From assembly GCF_017573545.1 (NCBI RefSeq), contig NZ_JAGEOK010000002.1, forward strand, positions 399,905 through 463,904: a DNA stretch of 64,000 nucleotides. The letters are read 5' to 3'. Origin of the DNA: Actinomadura nitritigenes. Lineage in GTDB: Bacteria > Actinomycetota > Actinomycetes > Streptosporangiales > Streptosporangiaceae. The translations under genes were made by a program, and so were the position numbers. Under the pieces are notes generated by a model that had not been told where the DNA came from, did not search any database, and saw only the letters and a list, made by a program, of their open reading frames with translations. Every line of letters begins with the position of its first letter. Positions within the stretch are counted from its first letter, which is position 1. Of the stretch, positions 60,971 through 64,000 are shown piece after piece.

Positions 60971-61909
60971 GTGGACTTCGACTGGACCATGGCCCTCGGC
61001 TCGTTCCTGGTCGCCATCGTCGTCGGGCTCACCGGGATGGGCGGCGGCGCGCTCATGACCCCGATGCTCGTCACGTTCTTCGGCGTCAGCCCGCTCGCCG
61101 CGGTCTCCAGCGACCTCGTGGCGGCGGCGGTGATGAAGCCCGTCGGCAGCGCCGTGCACTACCGGCAGGGCACCATCAACATGCGCCTCGTCGGCTGGCT
61201 GTGCGCCGGGTCGGTCCCGGCCGCGTTCTCCGGCGTCCTGCTCGCCCGCGCCCTCGGCCACGGCGACCACGTCGAGGACCTGATCAGCAAGGCGATGGGC
61301 GGCGCGCTCCTCATCGCCGCCGCCGGGCTGGCCGTCCGCGGCGTGCTCGCGCGGCGCGACCGGCACCGCCCCGGCGCCGCGGACGGCGAGGCCCCGCAGA
61401 TCCGGATCCGGCCCGTGCCGACCGTGCTGATCGGGCTCGTCGGCGGCCTCGTCGTCGGCATCACCTCGGTCGGCTCCGGCTCGCTCATCATCGTCGCGCT
61501 GCTCGCGCTGTACCCGACGCTCAAGGCCAACCAGCTCGTCGGCACCGACCTGCTCCAGGCGGTGCCGCTGGTGTTCGCCGCCGCGCTCGGCCACCTGCTG
61601 TTCGGCGACTTCCAGATGCAGGTCACCGCCGCGCTGCTGGTCGGCTCGATCCCGGGCGTCTACCTCGGCTCGAAGATCTCCTCGCGCGCCCCCGGCGGCC
61701 TCATCCGCCGCGTGCTGGCGCTGGTGCTCGTCGCGTCCGCGCTGAAGATGTTCGGTGTCGGCGCCGTCCCGATCGCGTGGACGGTGGTCGTGCTCGGCGC
61801 CGGGACGGCCGCCGTCTGGCTGGCCGGGCGCCGCCGCACGGCCCGGTCGGCGGGCGCCCGGAACGGCCGCGAGCGCGTCCCCGCGTCAGCGGACGAGCTG
61901 GTCCCCTGA
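60971..61909 (+). CDS. TauE/SafE family sulfite/organosulfonate exporter
   Basis: A 312-residue membrane protein with about eight helices in two homologous halves: GLTGMGGGALMTPMLVTFFG near the N-terminus and GITSVGSGSLIIVALLALYP in the second half. The family exports sulfite, sulfoacetate or related anions. The position behind the APS kinase gene fits disposal of excess sulfite, but the AT-rich leader suggests independent control. The start is GTG 60971 with GGGGGTGAAGG upstream. Its 3' end overlaps the opposing flippase gene by 24 bases. Confidence 0.9.
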   Translation: MDFDWTMALGSFLVAIVVGLTGMGGGALMTPMLVTFFGVSPLAAVSSDLVAAAVMKPVGSAVHYRQGTINMRLVGWLCAGSVPAAFSGVLLARALGHGDHVEDLISKAMGGALLIAAAGLAVRGVLARRDRHRPGAADGEAPQIRIRPVPTVLIGLVGGLVVGITSVGSGSLIIVALLALYPTLKANQLVGTDLLQAVPLVFAAALGHLLFGDFQMQVTAALLVGSIPGVYLGSKISSRAPGGLIRRVLALVLVASALKMFGVGAVPIAWTVVVLGAGTAAVWLAGRRRTARSAGARNGRERVPASADELVP

Positions 61910-63382
61910 CCCCGCCGTCCGGGCAGAGGCCCCTGACGGCTGAGGCTCCGCGCCCGCAGGCGCCGCCGCCGGCCCGCCGCTCCCGCGCGGCGGGTCGCCC
62001 TTGCGCAGCATCCGCCACAGCATCAGCGCCGAGACGATCCCGCCCGCGCCCAGGCAGTAGGGCGCGATCGCGGCGTGCCCCGGGTCGGCGGCCAGCAGGC
62101 CGAGCAGCACGGCCAGGCCGCTGAGGCTCTCGACACCGCGGATCACGAACACCGAGCGGGACTGCTTGCGGGCCGTCGCCAGGCTGGCCAGCGGCAGCGT
62201 GCAGGAGAAGCACACCGAGTAGAGCGCCCAGCCGCCGAGCGCCACCCGGTCCACCTCGAACGAGCCGCCCGTCACGACCGGGCCGAGCCAGCCCACCAGC
62301 AGGATCCCGCCGAGGCTCATCACGAGCGCGATCCCCGACATCAGCCCGCACGCCCGCACCGCCTGCCGGGCCCGCATCGGCCGGCCGGCCTTCTCCGCCT
62401 TGGCGAAGTCGCCGAGCAGGAACCAGCCCGCGCCGTTGACGAAGGTCAGCGCGGGCGACAGCAGCAGCCGCGCCGCCTCCACCCCGGCCAGCGCGGCGGT
62501 GGACGCGAACCCGGCGATCATCACGCGGGCGAGCAGCAGCGCGGTGGGCCGGATGCCGGCCTGCACCGACCGCCACCAGGAGAACGCGAGGATCTCCCGG
62601 AACGCGGTGCCGCGCAGCGAGGCGAGCGCGTACTCCTCGCGCGGCAGCCGGACCCGGGCCAGCAGGATCGAGGCCAGCGACCCCGCGCACATGGAGGCGA
62701 GCAGCAGCTCCACCGAGGCGCCCGCGCCGGCGCCGAGCGAGGCGCCGAGCACCGCGAGCGTCGTCAGCAGGTAGCAGGCGTCGTTGACGGTCAGCCGCCA
62801 GAACTCCATCCGCGCCGTGAAGATCCGCCGCCCGGTCTCCTCCAGCAGCCACAGGGCCACCGAGAGCGCGAACAGCGCGATGCCGAGCGGCCCGGCGAGG
62901 TGCATGGCGGCCGCCACGACCGCGCCCACGGCCGCGCCGGCGACCACGGTGCCGCCGACCGACAGCAGCAGCGCGCCGCGCACCCGCGGCTCGAACCGGT
63001 CGAACACCGTGAGGGTGTCGCCGACCCAGCTGGTCTGCACCGAGGTGATCATGACGATGATCGAGAAGAGCAGCGCGTAGGCGCCGTAGCCGGACGCGCC
63101 GAGCGTGCGGGCGGCCAGCGACTGCACGACGAGGCTGCCGCCCGCGGTGACGAACTGCACGGCGACGGCGCCGCCCGCGGAGCCCAGCAGCCGGCCGGCC
63201 TTCCCCGCGATCCGCTTGCCGCGACCGCCCGCGGCGGGTGCCGCGGGGGCCGGGCCGGGCACGGCGGGCAGGTCGATCGCGGTCTCGGCCGTGCTCCTCT
63301 CGGCCGTGCTCACCTCGGCGGCGCTCGTCTCGGCCGTGCTCTCAGGGGTGCTCACGCTCCGTCCCGAAGCCCCCCGGGTCAC
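61886..63382 (-). CDS. Polysaccharide flippase-like membrane protein (MATE/Wzx superfamily)
   Basis: A 498-residue protein with about 12-14 membrane helices after an 60-residue disordered N-terminus rich in Ser/Thr/Ala/Glu (with STAE repeats). VVQSLAARTLGASGYGAYAL is the typical first helix pair of Wzx/RfbX flippases, which move lipid-linked oligosaccharides across the membrane. The GTG start overlaps the TGA of the upstream gene by three bases, so the two are coupled; this suggests a surface polysaccharide cluster continuing beyond the window. Confidence 0.87.
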   Translation of the reverse strand: MTRGASGRSVSTPESTAETSAAEVSTAERSTAETAIDLPAVPGPAPAAPAAGGRGKRIAGKAGRLLGSAGGAVAVQFVTAGGSLVVQSLAARTLGASGYGAYALLFSIIVMITSVQTSWVGDTLTVFDRFEPRVRGALLLSVGGTVVAGAAVGAVVAAAMHLAGPLGIALFALSVALWLLEETGRRIFTARMEFWRLTVNDACYLLTTLAVLGASLGAGAGASVELLLASMCAGSLASILLARVRLPREEYALASLRGTAFREILAFSWWRSVQAGIRPTALLLARVMIAGFASTAALAGVEAARLLLSPALTFVNGAGWFLLGDFAKAEKAGRPMRARQAVRACGLMSGIALVMSLGGILLVGWLGPVVTGGSFEVDRVALGGWALYSVCFSCTLPLASLATARKQSRSVFVIRGVESLSGLAVLLGLLAADPGHAAIAPYCLGAGGIVSALMLWRMLRKGDPPRGSGGPAAAPAGAEPQPSGASARTAGSGDQLVR

Positions 63383-64000
63383 CTGTCCAGGTCGTAGTGC
63401 ATCAGGGACGAGTCGCCTTTTCCCTTGCCGGCCCCGGTGCCCGGTTCCGGCTTGCCGCCCCGGCCCTTGTCGGCCACGGGCTTGTCGGCCGCCGGCTTGT
63501 CGGCGGCCGGCGACGGCTTGTCCGCGCTCGGCACCTTGCCGCCGAGCAGGTACAGCGGGTCCTCGGCGGTGCGGGTCGGGTCACCGCCGTCCGGCCACAG
63601 GTCGGCGGCGATGTCGGAGGCCGGGCGTTTGTCGCCCTCCGCGGGCTTGTCCGAGCGGCCCTTCGGCGCGCCCTTGCGCGGCGGCTTGCCCGACGGGGGC
63701 GGCGTCTTCGGCAGGCCGGACGCGCCGTTCCCGGTGGACGCGCCGCTGCCGTTCGCGCCGCCGGCCACGCGGGTGCCGCGCGGGCCGGACGACGAGCGGG
63801 TCCCCGATCCGGACGGCGCCGCCCCGTTCGCCCGGGACGAGCGGCCGCGCTCCGGCGGGAGCGGCGGCGGGGACGCCGGGACCGCCTGGGTCGCCGACGC
63901 GGACGGCGCGGACGGCGCGACGGGACCGCCGCGTCCCTCCTCGGGCGCCCAGCCGCGCCCGCCCGCGGGCTCGGCGGGCGGCGCGGCCCTGCGGGCCCGG
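63379..64000 (-). CDS. Disordered Pro/Lys/Ala-rich protein, 5' part outside the window
   Basis: The frame is open to the last base, giving at least 206 residues, all of low complexity (Pro, Ala, Gly, Ser, Lys). It has SDKPAEGDKRP and repeated ADKPxADKP units (SADKPSPAADKPAADKPVAD), and ends LMHYDLDR. A GTG at 63768 could be an internal start, but the frame upstream keeps the same composition, so the visible part is probably the C-terminal tail of a larger protein. It is coupled to the flippase gene. Confidence 0.6.
   Translation of the reverse strand, partial: RARRAAPPAEPAGGRGWAPEEGRGGPVAPSAPSASATQAVPASPPPLPPERGRSSRANGAAPSGSGTRSSSGPRGTRVAGGANGSGASTGNGASGLPKTPPPSGKPPRKGAPKGRSDKPAEGDKRPASDIAADLWPDGGDPTRTAEDPLYLLGGKVPSADKPSPAADKPAADKPVADKGRGGKPEPGTGAGKGKGDSSLMHYDLDR

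Overview
The window is about 72% G+C, uses many GTG and some TTG starts preceded by purine-rich ribosome binding sites, and carries actinobacterial marker genes: mycothiol S-conjugate amidase (mca), a DUF4307 gene beside greA, the eno-ftsB-DUF501-ppx block, and the mfd-lipoprotein-mazG block. Protein style (Pro/Gly/Ala-rich disordered tails, AfsR-like helical repeats, LtrA, RDD and DUF2510 proteins) points to a filamentous actinomycete, probably of the Actinomadura/Thermomonosporaceae type. The taxon is an inference. Most of the window is chromosomal core and semi-core; I see no prophage, insertion sequence or CRISPR array.

Layout. 0-10 kb: a partial thioredoxin-domain YyaL-like gene, a methyltransferase, a flavoprotein disulfide oxidoreductase, RNase Z, a PPOX-fold protein, an AfsR-like helical-repeat fragment, LtrA, and the mca/DUF4307/greA group. 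10-25 kb: a divergent Lrp regulator and hppD, two RDD membrane proteins, two M1 metallopeptidases (one lipoprotein, one secreted), threonine ammonia-lyase, a ROK kinase coupled to a FIST protein, and a two-gene AAA+ ATPase/VWA unit. 25-35 kb: a secreted esterase, cystathionine gamma-synthase/lyase, an MMPL transporter, a small secreted Cys-rich protein, cystathionine beta-synthase, an SGNH hydrolase and a thiolase. 35-43 kb: a small DUF4287 gene, an odd tRNA gene with predicted anticodon UAA, NDH-2, a DUF4232 lipoprotein, a type-5 uracil-DNA glycosylase, a DUF2510 protein, and ppx-DUF501-ftsB-eno. 43-50 kb: a sulfonate/nitrate-type ABC importer, an orphan histidine kinase, two small proteins and a quinone-oxidoreductase-like enzyme. 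50-64 kb: a class A PBP, mazG, a SurA-like lipoprotein, mfd, a methyltransferase, an APS kinase fused to a degenerate ATP-sulfurylase domain, a TauE/SafE exporter, and a polysaccharide flippase following a truncated disordered gene.

Sulfur handling recurs: mca, the two transsulfuration enzymes, the ABC importer, APS kinase and TauE/SafE. The most unusual items are the class I tRNA with anticodon UAA and C33 (35849-35921), a family of G-tract hairpin repeats placed directly behind stop codons (about 26.6, 47.9 and 48.6 kb) with a related 54-bp tandem repeat at 53.5 kb, the AAA+/VWA pair with a cysteine cluster after Walker A, and the APS kinase whose N-terminal ATP-sulfurylase domain has lost its signature residues.
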